NCBI GenBank assembly: GCA_041300525.1
Contig: JBGLNJ010000001.1
Location: forward strand, 5,137,287-5,201,286
Length of the DNA: 64,000 nt
Reading direction: 5' to 3'
Source: JBGLNJ01 sp041300525
Lineage (GTDB): Bacteria > Chloroflexota > Anaerolineae > Fen-1058
Shown: in pieces, positions 45,501 to 54,223 of the stretch
Layout: each line of letters starts with the position of its first letter
Numbering within the stretch: position 1 is the first letter of the stretch
The notes under the pieces: generated by a model
What the model was told of the DNA's origin: nothing
The model's input: only the letters and a program-made list of their open reading frames with translations
The model's database searches: none
Made by a program: the position numbers and the translations under genes

Positions 45501-46566
45501 CCGCGCGCTGTTGAGCGCGGCGAACTTGTTGTCGGTCGGCGGGACGATGGTGGAAAAGTATTTCTTGAAAATGTCGGGGTGCTGCTTCAATCCGTCGTCG
45601 CTGCTCAGAAAGATGACGCCTTGCCTGGTGAGGCTTTCTTGAATGTTGTGGTAGATGACTTCGGAGTTGTGAACGATCAATCCCTCGGCAACAAAATTGT
45701 GCGGGCCATTTACCTCGATGTCGTAAACCGTTTCAACTCCTGCCGGCGAGATAGAGCCGATTTTGGCAAAGCCAAACTGTTCATTGGTGTGGATTGCAAT
45801 TGTCTCTGTTCTAATTTCAGGCTGCGTCAGGGTGTAGGGTTGCCCCGTATCCGGGAGTGACTTGGCGACTGCCACGAGATCGCCCGGCTTTAATTCGGAA
45901 AGGTACTTCCATTTGCGAGTGTAGCGTCCGCGTTGCTTGCCAGGCGCACGGGCATAGTCCAAAACCAGGAACGGATGGTTGGCCGTCGCTCGAATGGCGC
46001 GGGTCCCGACTTGCACCTCAAAAACCTGGCGCTCCCCTTTTTCTTCCGTCGCTTTGACTCGGGACGGGATCACCGCATTGGCTTGCTCATCTAATGAAAA
46101 CACCGTGTCGCCAGGCCGTATCTCGCGAATCGGCACCAGTCCTCGCGCCGTGTACACGCGCGCGTCGCCGCTCAGACACTCGTACTGCGCGCCTGAACCG
46201 GCCAGGAATTTGCGCTCCGCCTCCGGGATGCCGAGCTTGTCAAAAGTCCGCTTGATATCGTCCGGCACTTGATCCCAACTGGTCGTGGGCTTGTCCGAGG
46301 GCTTGATGTAAAAATAAATTTCGTCCATGTCGAGCTGCGAAAGGTCGCCGCCCCAGGTGGGCATGGGCCGCTTTTCATAGTGGTCGAGCGCCTTGAGGCG
46401 GAACTGGGTCATCCATTCCGGCTCGCCCTTCATCCACGAGATTTCCCGGACGACGTCGCGCGAAAGCCCTTTGCGGCTCTTGAAGACATAGTCCTCCGGC
46501 TGGCTAAAGCCGTACTTGTACTCTCCCATCCCTTCCAGTTTGCTCTTGTCCGTTTCAGTCGCCATC
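45429..46566 (-). CDS. sufB: Fe-S assembly protein SufB with an in-frame mini-intein, 3' truncated
   Basis: MATETDKSKLEGMGEYKYGF starts the SufB extein (scaffold of the SufBCD complex); FLAGSGAQYE (about 121-129) is followed directly by an intein, after which SEVIYHNIQESL and VPPTDNKFAALNSA resume SufB. Beyond NSA (about 45500) the frame leaves SufB and reads into a second intein in another frame. Only about 200 of the 460 or more extein residues are present. sufC lies upstream in the same operon. ATG 46566 is preferred; GTG/ATG a few codons upstream are alternatives. Confidence 0.85.
45666..46178 (-). other. mini-intein in SufB
   Basis: A 171-residue Hint domain. It begins with Cys (CLSGDARVYTARGLVPIREI), carries a block B with TANHPFLVLD, and ends NFVAEGLIVHN before Ser of the C-extein. 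First Cys, block-B TxxH, penultimate His-Asn and +1 Ser are all present, so splicing should be possible. No endonuclease is inserted. Confidence 0.85.
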
Positions 46567-46568
46567 CC

Positions 46569-46668
46569 ATCCCTCATTTCGGATTTCCGATTTCGGATTT
46601 CGGAGCATCTCAGTTAACGTGGGTTGCACCGGAATCGAAAATCCGCAATCCGCAATCGAAATCAGTCC
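46569..46668. repeat. degenerate period-7 inverted pair between sufC and sufB
   Basis: Left block TTTCGGATTTCCGATTTCGG and right block AATCCGCAATCCGCAATCG (46641-46660) have spacings of 6-8 bases and pair approximately around a loop of some 35 bases. It fills the sufC-sufB gap. Confidence 0.6.
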
Positions 46669-47444
46669 TTGCCCGTCGCCGCTTCACCGTGCCGGATACG
46701 AATAAAGTCGTAACCTTTTTCTTCCAGCTCCAACGCCAGCTCCGGCCCGCCCGATTCGACGATACGCCCATTTAGCAGCACGTGAACGAATTGCGGCTTG
46801 ATATAGTTCAAGAGGCGCTGATAGTGCGTGATGAGCAGCATGCCCACGTTCGGCCCGGCCAGCCGGTTGACGCCTTCCGACACGGCCCGCAGCGCGTCAA
46901 TATCCAGGCCGGAATCTGTCTCGTCGAGGATCGCCATCTGCGGCTCGAGCATCGCCATCTGCAAAATCTCGACGCGCTTTTTTTCGCCGCCAGAAAAGCC
47001 GTCGTTGAGATAGCGCCCGGCAAAGGCTTCGTCCACGTTGAGCGCCTTCATCTTTTCGCGCAGCATTTTGCGGTATTCCGGGATCGAGATGGGTTTGCCG
47101 TTGCCTTCCGACTTGCGCCGCGCATTGATGGCCGTCCGCAAAAAGTTGGCGACAGACACGCCCGGAACGGACACCGGATACTGGAACGCCAGGAACAAGC
47201 CCAGCTTGCTCCGCTCGTCGGCGGGCAAGGCGAGAATGTTCCGGCCCTTGTAAATCACCTCGCCCCCCGTCACCTGGTAGCCGGGGTGACCGGTGAGCGC
47301 ATAAGCCAGCGTGCTCTTGCCGGAGCCATTCGGCCCCATGATCGCGTGGATTTCGCCCTGGTTGATCGTCAGCGTGACGCCCTTCAAGATTTCCTTGTCT
47401 TTCACGCTCACGCGAAGGTCGCGGATTTCCAATGTTTCGGCCAT
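46662..47444 (-). CDS. sufC: Fe-S cluster assembly ATPase SufC
   Basis: A 260-residue ABC-type ATPase: Walker A MGPNGSGKST, the SufC-specific FLAFQYPVSVPGVSVANFLR, signature FSGGEKKR, Walker B MAILDETDSGLDIDAL. It energises cluster assembly on SufBD. ATG 47444 is preceded by AAGGAGGC. First gene after a perfect promoter, followed by sufB. Intact. Confidence 0.95.
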   Translation of the reverse strand: MAETLEIRDLRVSVKDKEILKGVTLTINQGEIHAIMGPNGSGKSTLAYALTGHPGYQVTGGEVIYKGRNILALPADERSKLGLFLAFQYPVSVPGVSVANFLRTAINARRKSEGNGKPISIPEYRKMLREKMKALNVDEAFAGRYLNDGFSGGEKKRVEILQMAMLEPQMAILDETDSGLDIDALRAVSEGVNRLAGPNVGMLLITHYQRLLNYIKPQFVHVLLNGRIVESGGPELALELEEKGYDFIRIRHGEAATGKD

Positions 47445-47480
47445 ATCCCTGGATGCCTCCTTTTGCCTGATTCGAGCGCG

Positions 47481-47509
47481 ATTATAGCATAGTCGGCATG
47501 GTTTGTCAA
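47481..47509 (-). promoter_or_regulatory. suf operon promoter
   Basis: TTGACA (47504-47509), 17 bases, TATAAT (47481-47486), a perfect sigma70 consensus; leader about 30 bases. No IscR-like palindrome is obvious. Confidence 0.85.
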
Positions 47510-47526
47510 TAACTATGATGAATATG

Positions 47527-47649
47527 ATACTTATTCGGGCGCAGGGGGGCTGCGAGGTGCTCAGTCCGCCGGAACTGCGGGCGGAGATTGCGGAGGAGAT
47601 GCGGCGGGCGGCGGCGATGTATTGTACTGCCTCGCAGAATGTGCTCTGA
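47527..47649 (+). pseudogene. WYL-domain regulator, C-terminal scrap
   Basis: The frame RAQGGCEVLSPPELRAEIAE then EMRRAAAMY matches the end of WYL-domain transcription factors (CEVLEPPELRxE). The rest of the gene is absent; the suf promoter lies directly before it on the other strand. Confidence 0.6.
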
Positions 47650-47657
47650 ATCCAAAA

Positions 47658-47775
47658 CTAAAACAGGCCCAGGCAAAAAGCAAGCCTGGAATCCATTTCT
47701 TCGATGCGCTGCGGCGACAGTTGGCCGATCAAGTTGTCGGTCAGGTTCTTGTGGAGAGTTCGCAACTGGTGCGCT
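47658..47775 (-). pseudogene. MazF/PemK-type toxin, C-terminal scrap
   Basis: The minus frame reads HQLRTLHKNLTDNLIGQLSP and ends RIEEMDSRLAFCLGLF. This resembles the end of MazF family mRNA interferases (QIRTxxKxRLxxxIGxLS...LGL). No N-terminal part is found; upstream the frame runs into GC-rich repeats. Confidence 0.45.
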
Positions 47776-47849
47776 GATGCGGGAGGAGCGGCTGACGCTG
47801 GAGGAGGCGGTGCGGCGGGAGTTTGGGTTTGAGATTTGAGGGGGGTGGT

Positions 47850-47975
47850 TTGCTTGGGTGGGTAATCGGGGCGGGGGCGCCCCTCCCACAGGTAACGGAG
47901 GCGGGGGTGGTGATCGCCGTCGATATGCCACGGTGCGTAATCGGGGCGGGGGCGCCCCTCCCACGGGTTAGATCC
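47850..47975. repeat. GC-rich direct repeats
   Basis: The block GTAATCGGGGCGGGGGCGCC plus CCTCCCAC occurs at about 47865-47893 and again at 47937-47965. Each copy is itself a hairpin (GGGGCG/CGCCCC). Non-coding. Confidence 0.6.
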
Positions 47976-48007
47976 TGCCCCCGCGTCAGAATTTTGATGG
48001 GGGTAGA

Positions 48008-48068
48008 GAAAGGCGCTCGCCCTCCCCCTCCGAACCGCGTGCGGTTCTCCCGCACACGGCTCTCCAGT
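48008..48068 (-). other. group II intron-like scar
   Basis: The minus strand reads GAGAGCCGTGTGCGGGAGAA, then CCGCACGCGGTTCGGAGG. This resembles the structured segment next to the reverse-transcriptase gene in bacterial group II introns (GAGCCGTATGCGGGAAACCG type). No reverse transcriptase is present, so it would be a degraded remnant. Confidence 0.4.
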
Positions 48069-48110
48069 ATCTGGCTGACACAAAGCGTGCAACAAAGCCA
48101 ACACTAAGCT

Positions 48111-48136
48111 AATATCAACAAACTTTTGTTGATATT
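48111..48136. promoter_or_regulatory. 26-bp palindrome upstream of rloA-like gene
   Basis: AATATCAACAAA, two-base centre CT, TTTGTTGATATT: a perfect 12-bp arm pair, AT-rich in a GC-rich setting, 20 bases before the ATG. It looks like an operator bound by a dimeric repressor; the HTH protein remnant at 49931 is a possible but unproven reader. Confidence 0.55.
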
Positions 48137-48156
48137 AATCGAGGACGGCAACAGCC

Positions 48157-49341
48157 ATGCTGCACTCATACACAATCAGGAATTTTCTGTCTTTCGGCGA
48201 GGACACGGAAGTCTCGTTCCGACTGACCAAGCACGCGCCGGTGAACGACCTTTCCGCGACGGACACGACCGGCCAGCGACTCACCAAGGCGATGGCTGTG
48301 ATCGGCCCCAATGGCAGCGGCAAGACCAACCTGCTGAAGCCCTTGGCGTTTCTGGGCTGGTTCGTAAGTAGTTCGTTCCAGATCGACCCCAAGGCAAAGA
48401 TATTCGTGCAGCCGCATTTCTTTGCCGCCGACTCCGTAAGCGAGTTTCAGATCGAGTTCGACTACGAGGGCCGTCTGTGGCGCTACGAGCTTGCCGTGAC
48501 CCCAGACCGGGTACTCAGCGAGGCGCTTCACGTGAAGACCAGCCGCCTGTTCAGCTACGTCTTCACGAGAGACTGGGTGGAAACCTCCCGGACCTACCGT
48601 ATCAAACAGCAGGGTTTCGGCTTCAACCAGAGCGAGGCGGAGAAGGTGCGGGAGAACGCGTCGCTGATCTCCACGGCAGCCCAGTATCAGGTGCCGCTGG
48701 CGAGTGATTTCGCGTCGCTGACGCTAACGACCAACGTCAACTACATGGGCCGCCAGCATTTTCACGACTCGGACGTGTTTACGGCATCGCGCTTTTACGC
48801 CAGCGACGAACCGGCCTTGCGGCAGATGAGCGCCCTGTTGCAGTCGTGGGATCTTGGGCTGGCGGATGTGACGGTCGAGATGCTGGACGTGCCCAACGAA
48901 AAGGGCGAGATCCAGAAGGTGCCGCTGCCCTTTGGCATGCACCGGCATGGCGATCGTACTGCCAAGCTGCCGTTGTTCCAGGAATCCAGCGGCACGCAGA
49001 GTGCCTTTGTGCTGCTGTCGCGCCTGCTGCCGGTGCTGCGGAACGGCGGACTGGCGGTGATCGACGAGTTCGAGGCGGACCTGCACCCTCACATGCTGAT
49101 GCCGATCCTGGATCTGTTCTTTAGCCCGGAAACGAACCCGAACAACGCGCAGATCATCTTTACGTGCCACTCGGTCGAGGTGCTGAATCTGCTGCACAAG
49201 TCGCAGGTGACGCTGGTTCAGAAGGACGAGGCGTGTGGCAGCGAGGTATGGCGGCTGGATAGCGTGCGTGGCGTGCGCAACGACGACAACCTTTACGCCA
49301 AGTACATGGCGGGTGCCTATGGCGCGATTCCTGATGTCTGA
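48157..49341 (+). CDS. AAA-family ATPase, RloA-like (AAA15/OLD type)
   Basis: A 394-residue ATPase of the AAA15 group: N-terminal YTIRNFLSFGEDTEVSF, Walker A IGPNGSGKTN (49-57), a central insertion, LFQESSGTQSAFVLLSRLLP, Walker B AVIDEFEADLHPHM and IFTCHSVEVLN. With the RloB-like gene 14 bases downstream it forms a two-gene module seen in phage-defence islands and restriction loci. Probable role is NTP-driven abortive infection. GAGGA precedes the ATG. Confidence 0.8.
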   Translation: MLHSYTIRNFLSFGEDTEVSFRLTKHAPVNDLSATDTTGQRLTKAMAVIGPNGSGKTNLLKPLAFLGWFVSSSFQIDPKAKIFVQPHFFAADSVSEFQIEFDYEGRLWRYELAVTPDRVLSEALHVKTSRLFSYVFTRDWVETSRTYRIKQQGFGFNQSEAEKVRENASLISTAAQYQVPLASDFASLTLTTNVNYMGRQHFHDSDVFTASRFYASDEPALRQMSALLQSWDLGLADVTVEMLDVPNEKGEIQKVPLPFGMHRHGDRTAKLPLFQESSGTQSAFVLLSRLLPVLRNGGLAVIDEFEADLHPHMLMPILDLFFSPETNPNNAQIIFTCHSVEVLNLLHKSQVTLVQKDEACGSEVWRLDSVRGVRNDDNLYAKYMAGAYGAIPDV

Positions 49342-49355
49342 GCAAGCGTAGGTCC

Positions 49356-49889
49356 ATGCAGCGTCGTCATCCGCAGGCACAGCGTGAAGCCAAGACCACT
49401 GTTCTCATCGTGGGCGAGGGCGATACGGAGAAGGCCTTTCTCGACCACCTTAAAATGCACTACGTGACCCGTGGTTGCGGAGTATCGGTCGCAACCCGGA
49501 ACGCCCATGGAAAAGGCCCCGAGAACGTTGTCGACGTGGCTATCAAACACGCCAGGGGCGCGGATTACAGCATCGTGGCCGTACTGATGGACACCGATTT
49601 GCCCTGGACGCCTGCGCTCCGCAAGCTGGCACGGGCGAAGAAAATATGCCTGATCGGCGCAAGCCCATGCTGCGACGGACTTCTACTGCGCATCTTGGGC
49701 GAGTCTGTCCCCGACGAGTCAAACGATTGCAAGGCGAAGCTCGTCGAGCGCATGGGAAGAAAGCCGGTCGTACCGGAGGCGTACCGGATTGACTTCACCA
49801 AAGGCCTGCTCGACGGCCGTCGTGATGCGGTCGAGCCGCTGGGTAAGCTGCTGGCTCTAATGGGAGGGGAGCGACCGGAGGGCGACTAA
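49356..49889 (+). CDS. RloB-like protein
   Basis: A 177-residue protein starting with TTVLIVGEGDTEKAFLDHLK, the glycine/glutamate strand characteristic of RloB and related Toprim-like effectors, and later VLMDTDLPWTP, an acidic pair in the second Toprim-like position. It partners the upstream ATPase, with the nuclease or effector role assigned by analogy. It ends intact; a toxin-antitoxin remnant follows on the other strand. Confidence 0.75.
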   Translation: MQRRHPQAQREAKTTVLIVGEGDTEKAFLDHLKMHYVTRGCGVSVATRNAHGKGPENVVDVAIKHARGADYSIVAVLMDTDLPWTPALRKLARAKKICLIGASPCCDGLLLRILGESVPDESNDCKAKLVERMGRKPVVPEAYRIDFTKGLLDGRRDAVEPLGKLLALMGGERPEGD

Positions 49890-49930
49890 GACTATGCCCC
49901 ACTGACGGCTGGCATCGGTGAGGGCTCCGC

Positions 49931-50138
49931 TTAAAGAACGGCTTCCAGCCCCTTGCGTTCGATAAGGGTCAGCAGCTTCAGTGACGGTCCGCTCGGTTTC
50001 TTGTCGCCAACCTCCCACTTCTGGACGGTTGAAAGACTGGTATTCAGCACGGCAGCAAAAACAGCCTGGCTCAGATTCGAGCTCTCAAGTCTCGTGCATC
50101 TCATCCAGAATTCGACTCTTACGCTTTGTCGTAGTCAT
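49931..50138 (-). pseudogene. HigA-type XRE antitoxin with internal deletion
   Basis: MTTTKRKSRILDEMHET starts the antitoxin, then a stop; in another frame LSQAVFAAVLNTSLSTVQKW, GDKKPSGPSLKLLTLIERKG, EAVL is a cro/C1-type HTH. About 35-40 residues between are missing, so this copy is inactive unless repaired. The start overlaps the end of the toxin gene by about 20 bases, the usual higBA order. Confidence 0.7.
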
Positions 50139-50310
50139 CACACACCTCCGTAATCTGGCCATTTGACAGGGCGGTCGTCAGTTGTTGGTCATTGAATGAC
50201 AACAAATCACTGGCCACCTCCTGAAGCAATTTCAATTCATCCTTGTCGATGTTTGCCCGCTCATTTTTGCTGAAACCGAACAGGAAGAACCAGCGATCCG
50301 ACATCTTCGT
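50119..50310 (-). pseudogene. HigB/RelE-type toxin, C-terminal fragment
   Basis: RWFFLFGFSKNERANIDKDE, LKLLQEVASDLLSF and a tail ITEVCDDYDKA match the C-terminal half of HigB2-like ribosome-dependent mRNA interferases. The N-terminal half is replaced near 50310 by the plus-strand M50 gene. Confidence 0.75.
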
Positions 50311-50908
50311 TGCCACGATGGACGTGAATCTTGCGCTGGCGGCCTTTAACTTACTGCCCATCCCTGGCTTTGATGGCTTTCATGCACTACTGAGCCTGTG
50401 GCGAATGGTCACGCGCCACAAGCTGCCTGATGAGGAACGCCAACAGGTGCAGGCCAGCATAGCGTTCGAAGAAGGCAACTATCACGCGCGCGCCGGGCGC
50501 ACAGCTCAGGCCGTCGCGGCGTGGAGGCAGGCGGCCAAGCTGTATCCCTCGTTTTACGGCGCACTCTACAACCTGGGGCTGACTTACGCCAAGTCGGGCC
50601 AGCGCAGCGCCGCACTGGGCGCACTGGCAGATGCGCAAATCGCCGCGCCGACCGATGAGGATCGGCAGCAGGTCAACGCGCTGTTGAAACAGGTGGGATG
50701 GGATAGCGAAGAGTCACCGCCGCCCGTCGCGGTAGAAGCATTGCCCGCATTGCCCGTCATGCCGCTATTACCGGATGAAGAGATGGCAGCCCGCCGTCGC
50801 CGCGTTTTGAGAATTGTTGGCACAGCGGTCGGCGTGGTGGCGGGACTGGTCGCGTATACGGCGTTGATGACGTTTCTGGCACTGCTGGCGGCGGGGATGA
50901 GGGTATAA
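50311..50908 (+). pseudogene. M50 site-2-type metalloprotease with TPR tail, 5' truncated
   Basis: The fragment begins NLALAAFNLLPIPGFDGFHA, which holds the NPxPxxDG-type second metal motif of rhomboid-unrelated site-2 proteases. The HExxH half is missing. A TPR-like region (AQAVAAWRQAAKLYPSFYGA, LYNLGLTYAKSGQRSAALGA) and a C-terminal membrane segment follow. It would act in the membrane. Confidence 0.65.
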
Positions 50909-50911
50909 TAC

Positions 50912-51182
50912 CATTGGGACGCAGAACAACGACAACGAGCACTCGGCTTTCTGGGCTTTTAATCGGGTCGCACAGTTGGTTGACCGGAATTACAAGAACC
51001 GTATTCACCACGTGCGGGAAAACTGGGCCCACTTCGAGGCCCAGGAATTTGCGGATCAGGCGGCTGTCGAGGCACACGCGCTGGCGCTCTACAAGGGTGG
51101 AAACGTCGCCGGGGCGAAGCAATATCTGACCCACTACTCGAACAATCTCGCCATGGCGATTACAACACCGCCCACAGATTAA
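50912..51182 (+). pseudogene. C69-type dipeptidase, C-terminal fragment
   Basis: The frame reads HSAFWAFNRVAQLVDRNYKN, HHVRENWAHFEAQEF and a tail GAKQYLTHYSNNLA, matching the end of C69 (PepD-like) dipeptidases. The N-terminal Cys nucleophile domain is missing; the joint follows the M50 stop immediately. Confidence 0.65.
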
Positions 51183-51309
51183 GAGATGAGATTATCAGCC
51201 AGGGACACGCAAATCCGCCCACAAAGAACGATCGAGCGCCGGAGCAACGCTCCAGCTTGGCGCGGCGGTTGGCGGTGGAGTAATAAAGGCGAGAAACAAG
51301 CCAGGCCGT

Positions 51310-51975
51310 TCATTCGTCTCGGTCAAGCTGCGCCCAGCCACGGCGGAGCGCAAAGAGCGCCGCCTGGGTGCGGTTGTTGACGTGGAGCTTTTGGTAGACG
51401 TCGCTCAGGCGATTGGCGACGGTCCTTTCCGTGAGGCCAAGCTGCTCGGCGATGGTTTTGTTGTCTTCTCCCTGCGCCACCAGGCGCAGCACATCCATTT
51501 CTGCCGGGGTGAGCCTTTCGGTCGGCTCTGTGTCGGGCGTAGCGGCGCCCATGCGGCGAAACTCGTTGAGCAATTTCGCGGCCAGCCCGGGGTCAATCAA
51601 GGCTTCGCCCTGGTGTACGACGCGAACGGCTTTGACCAGCTCTTCCTCGTCAATATCCTTCAGCAGATAGCCGCGCGCGCCGGCCTTGATCGCCTCGAAA
51701 ACGTAACGATCTTGCCGATACATCGTGAGAATGATCACTCGCACGGCGGGCGTGTTTTCGGCGATGAAACTGGTGGCTTGCACCCCGTCCAAGATGGGCA
51801 TGTTGATGTCCATCAGAATCACGTCAGGCGCTAATTGATGAGCCAGGTCCACCGCGACCTGCCCGTTCTCGGCTTCGCCCACAACCTCGAAGCCTCCCAC
51901 GGTCTCGCAAATCTGGCGCAGCCCCTGACGAAAGAGCCGGTGATCGTCGGCGATCAGCACTCGGATAGGCGGCAT
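51310..51975 (-). CDS. NarL/LuxR-family response regulator
   Basis: A 221-residue regulator: receiver with IADDHRLFRQGL (Asp10/11), phospho-acceptor VILMDINMP (Asp56), and GARGYLLKDI; LuxR-type HTH RLTPAEMDVLRLVAQGEDNK, IAEQLGLTERTVANRLS. It is 21 bases downstream of the histidine kinase gene and must be its partner. Intact. Confidence 0.9.
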   Translation of the reverse strand: MPPIRVLIADDHRLFRQGLRQICETVGGFEVVGEAENGQVAVDLAHQLAPDVILMDINMPILDGVQATSFIAENTPAVRVIILTMYRQDRYVFEAIKAGARGYLLKDIDEEELVKAVRVVHQGEALIDPGLAAKLLNEFRRMGAATPDTEPTERLTPAEMDVLRLVAQGEDNKTIAEQLGLTERTVANRLSDVYQKLHVNNRTQAALFALRRGWAQLDRDE

Positions 51976-51996
51976 GGTGAACCTCCCTCGATAACC

Positions 51997-54210
51997 CTAC
52001 AGGCTGTATGGCTTGGATAGGGGCAGGACCACTTTGATCTCTGTCCCTTTGCCGGCTCGACCTTGCACCAAAAAGGTTCCCCCCGAACCCTCGACGCGCT
52101 CGCGCATTTGCGCCAGTCCCAAGTGTCCGCCGCGCGCGGCTTGATCCAGGTTGTTCAGCGCTTCTTGGGTGATGCGAAAGAGCACCGGCTCCAGGGCCGG
52201 CGGCAGACGTTCCGGCGGCCCGGCAATGCGCAAGTCCACGTGCAACTGGTTTTGCTCGCCAAAGTCATTGATGAACTGTTGAAGCGCGGGATAGAACCCC
52301 AGCTCATCCAGGGTGACCGGCCGCAGGGCGAAAATGGAGCGCCGCACCTCGCGGATGTTTTTGCTCAACAGGTCTCGCAGGGCGTCCAACTCGACGTGCA
52401 TCTGAGCGGGGGCATGGTCTACCAGGTTGTGCCACAGCTTGGCCCTGAAGCGCAGCGAGGCCAGGTCCTGGGCCAGCCCGTCGTGGATTTCGCGGGCGAT
52501 GCGGCGGCGCTCTTCGGCAATGGCCTCTTCTTCGGAGCGGCGCTGCTTTTCCGCCGTCACGTCTTCGACGGTGATGACGCCCCGGCTAAATCCAAAGGTC
52601 GTCTCCTGTGTGACGCCGATGCGAACGGGAAAGGCCGATCCGTCGCGGCGCAGGTTGATGGATTCGAGGACGATGGTTTCTCCCCTTCGGGCCGTGTCGA
52701 GCAACCGCTGCAAGTCTCCCAAGACGTGCGCCGGCATCCATTGCTCGATCGGGCCCGTGGGGAATTCCTGGGGCGCCCAGCCATAGACTTTTCCGGCCTG
52801 GCGATTGGCTCGCAGAACGATGGGTGGAATCCGCCGCATATCCACCTCGAACATGCACAAGGGGGCGTTTTCGAACAAGTTGCGGTAACGTTGCTCACTA
52901 TCTTGCAGAGCTTCCTCGGCCCGCTTGCGCTGGATGGCGAGCGCGTACAGCGCGGCCAGCCGTTCGATGAGGGCCTGGTCGCGCTCGGAATAGTCGCGCT
53001 CCGAGTTGGCGAGCGCCAACAGTCCCACCAGCGATTCGCCAAACAGCGCCGGCACAGCCAAAAAGCGATGGATTGGGAAGGGGCCTCGCAGCCTGTCCAC
53101 GACGCGCAGGTCGTTCTCGGTCGCATTGGTGAACATCGGCTGGCGGTTTTCCAGCGCCCAGCCCCACAGTCCCTCAGAAGTATTGAAAGCGTCCACTTCG
53201 GTTGGGACGCGAAAAGGCTCCCAAATCTCTTGGGGATGGGTGGGGCAGGTGAGAGTGTTTGTCTGCGGGTCCACGTAGCCGGTGAAACCAAAGGCGCTGT
53301 TCGTGAGAGACTGGGCGGATTCGAGGACGCGGGCAGCGATTTCGGCCATAGAAGCTGACCGCAACAGGGCGCTAGAGATTTCGGCCACGACCGCATTGCC
53401 GGCAGCTTCCCACGATAACGCCTGCTCTGCCCGCAATCGCTCGGCGATTTCCTGTTCGAGCTGCCGGTTCGTCTGCGTGAGTTCGTGTGTTCGCTCGGCC
53501 ACTCGCAATTCCAATCGAGCGTTGAGCTGTCGGATTTCTTCTTCGACTCGCTTGCGTTCGGTCATGTCGCGCGCGATTCCGATAAAGCCGGTGGGGCGAC
53601 CTTCGCTATCCGCGCTGACCGAGAGATTCACCTCGCCAGGGAAACGGTCTCCCTGTTTCTTGACCAGTGTACACTCAATGTTCCGGGCGTGTCCGGTCGC
53701 GACGGTCTTTTGGCTCGCTTCTCTCACCATCGGCAAATCTTCCGGCGCAATGAAATCCGCTGCACGGCGCCCGACGATGTCTTCAATCCGTTCAACTCCG
53801 TACAACGCGGCTGCCTGCTGATTGCACAGAAGGAACTTGCCTTCCAGATCGAGATAGAGGACGGCATCGGGCAAGAGGTCTACCAGCGTCCGGTAGCGTT
53901 TCTCACTCTCTCGCAGGTCCTCCTCGGCCTGCTTGCGCTCGGTGATGTCTCTCAGCAAGAGTAACTGGCCGGTCAGAGATTCACGCTCGTCGCCTAGCGA
54001 GGAGAAGCGCAGGCTAAAGTAGCGTTGTTCGGGCTTGTGACCCAGAGCGATTTCGGCGAGGCCGGACAACTCTATGTGCTGGCGGATCAGATGGTGCAGC
54101 TCCTGAGCGAAAACGAGTTGCTGGCAGCTCAGGGACAACGCGTGCACACGGGACGGGCGGAGCCGTTGAACCAGCAATTCGCGCGGGACTTTACCGCGCA
54201 GTTTCAGCCG
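51997..54210 (-). CDS. PAS/GAF sensor histidine kinase (HisKA_3 type), 5' truncated at adapter
   Basis: A soluble sensor with, in order, the end of one PAS (HKPEQRYFSLRFSSLGDERE), a second PAS (RYRTLVDLLPDAVLYLDLEG), a coiled coil, a GAF (AEIAARVLESAQSLTNSAFG), a third PAS (RYRNLFENAPLCMFEVDM), HisKA_3 with EERRRIAREIHDGLAQDL and a HATPase end (LEPVLFRITQEALNNL, GGHLGLAQMRERVE). The reading frame is still open when it reaches the Illumina adapter at 54211-54223, so the start is missing. Pairs with the NarL-type regulator. Confidence 0.9.
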   Translation of the reverse strand, partial: RLKLRGKVPRELLVQRLRPSRVHALSLSCQQLVFAQELHHLIRQHIELSGLAEIALGHKPEQRYFSLRFSSLGDERESLTGQLLLLRDITERKQAEEDLRESEKRYRTLVDLLPDAVLYLDLEGKFLLCNQQAAALYGVERIEDIVGRRAADFIAPEDLPMVREASQKTVATGHARNIECTLVKKQGDRFPGEVNLSVSADSEGRPTGFIGIARDMTERKRVEEEIRQLNARLELRVAERTHELTQTNRQLEQEIAERLRAEQALSWEAAGNAVVAEISSALLRSASMAEIAARVLESAQSLTNSAFGFTGYVDPQTNTLTCPTHPQEIWEPFRVPTEVDAFNTSEGLWGWALENRQPMFTNATENDLRVVDRLRGPFPIHRFLAVPALFGESLVGLLALANSERDYSERDQALIERLAALYALAIQRKRAEEALQDSEQRYRNLFENAPLCMFEVDMRRIPPIVLRANRQAGKVYGWAPQEFPTGPIEQWMPAHVLGDLQRLLDTARRGETIVLESINLRRDGSAFPVRIGVTQETTFGFSRGVITVEDVTAEKQRRSEEEAIAEERRRIAREIHDGLAQDLASLRFRAKLWHNLVDHAPAQMHVELDALRDLLSKNIREVRRSIFALRPVTLDELGFYPALQQFINDFGEQNQLHVDLRIAGPPERLPPALEPVLFRITQEALNNLDQAARGGHLGLAQMRERVEGSGGTFLVQGRAGKGTEIKVVLPLSKPYSL

Positions 54211-54223
54211 AGATCGGAAGAGC
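54211..54223. other. Illumina TruSeq adapter sequence at a gene-gene joint
   Basis: AGATCGGAAGAGC, the first 13 bases of the TruSeq read-through adapter, occupies the boundary between the histidine kinase frame and the methylmalonyl-CoA mutase frame. Both genes make sense right up to it. By chance an exact 13-mer is expected about 0.002 times in 64 kb on both strands. Confidence 0.9.

Noticed and set aside
54211..54223. Adapter match as a chance 13-mer
   Set aside because: The expected number is about 0.002 in this window and it coincides exactly with a break between two coding frames.
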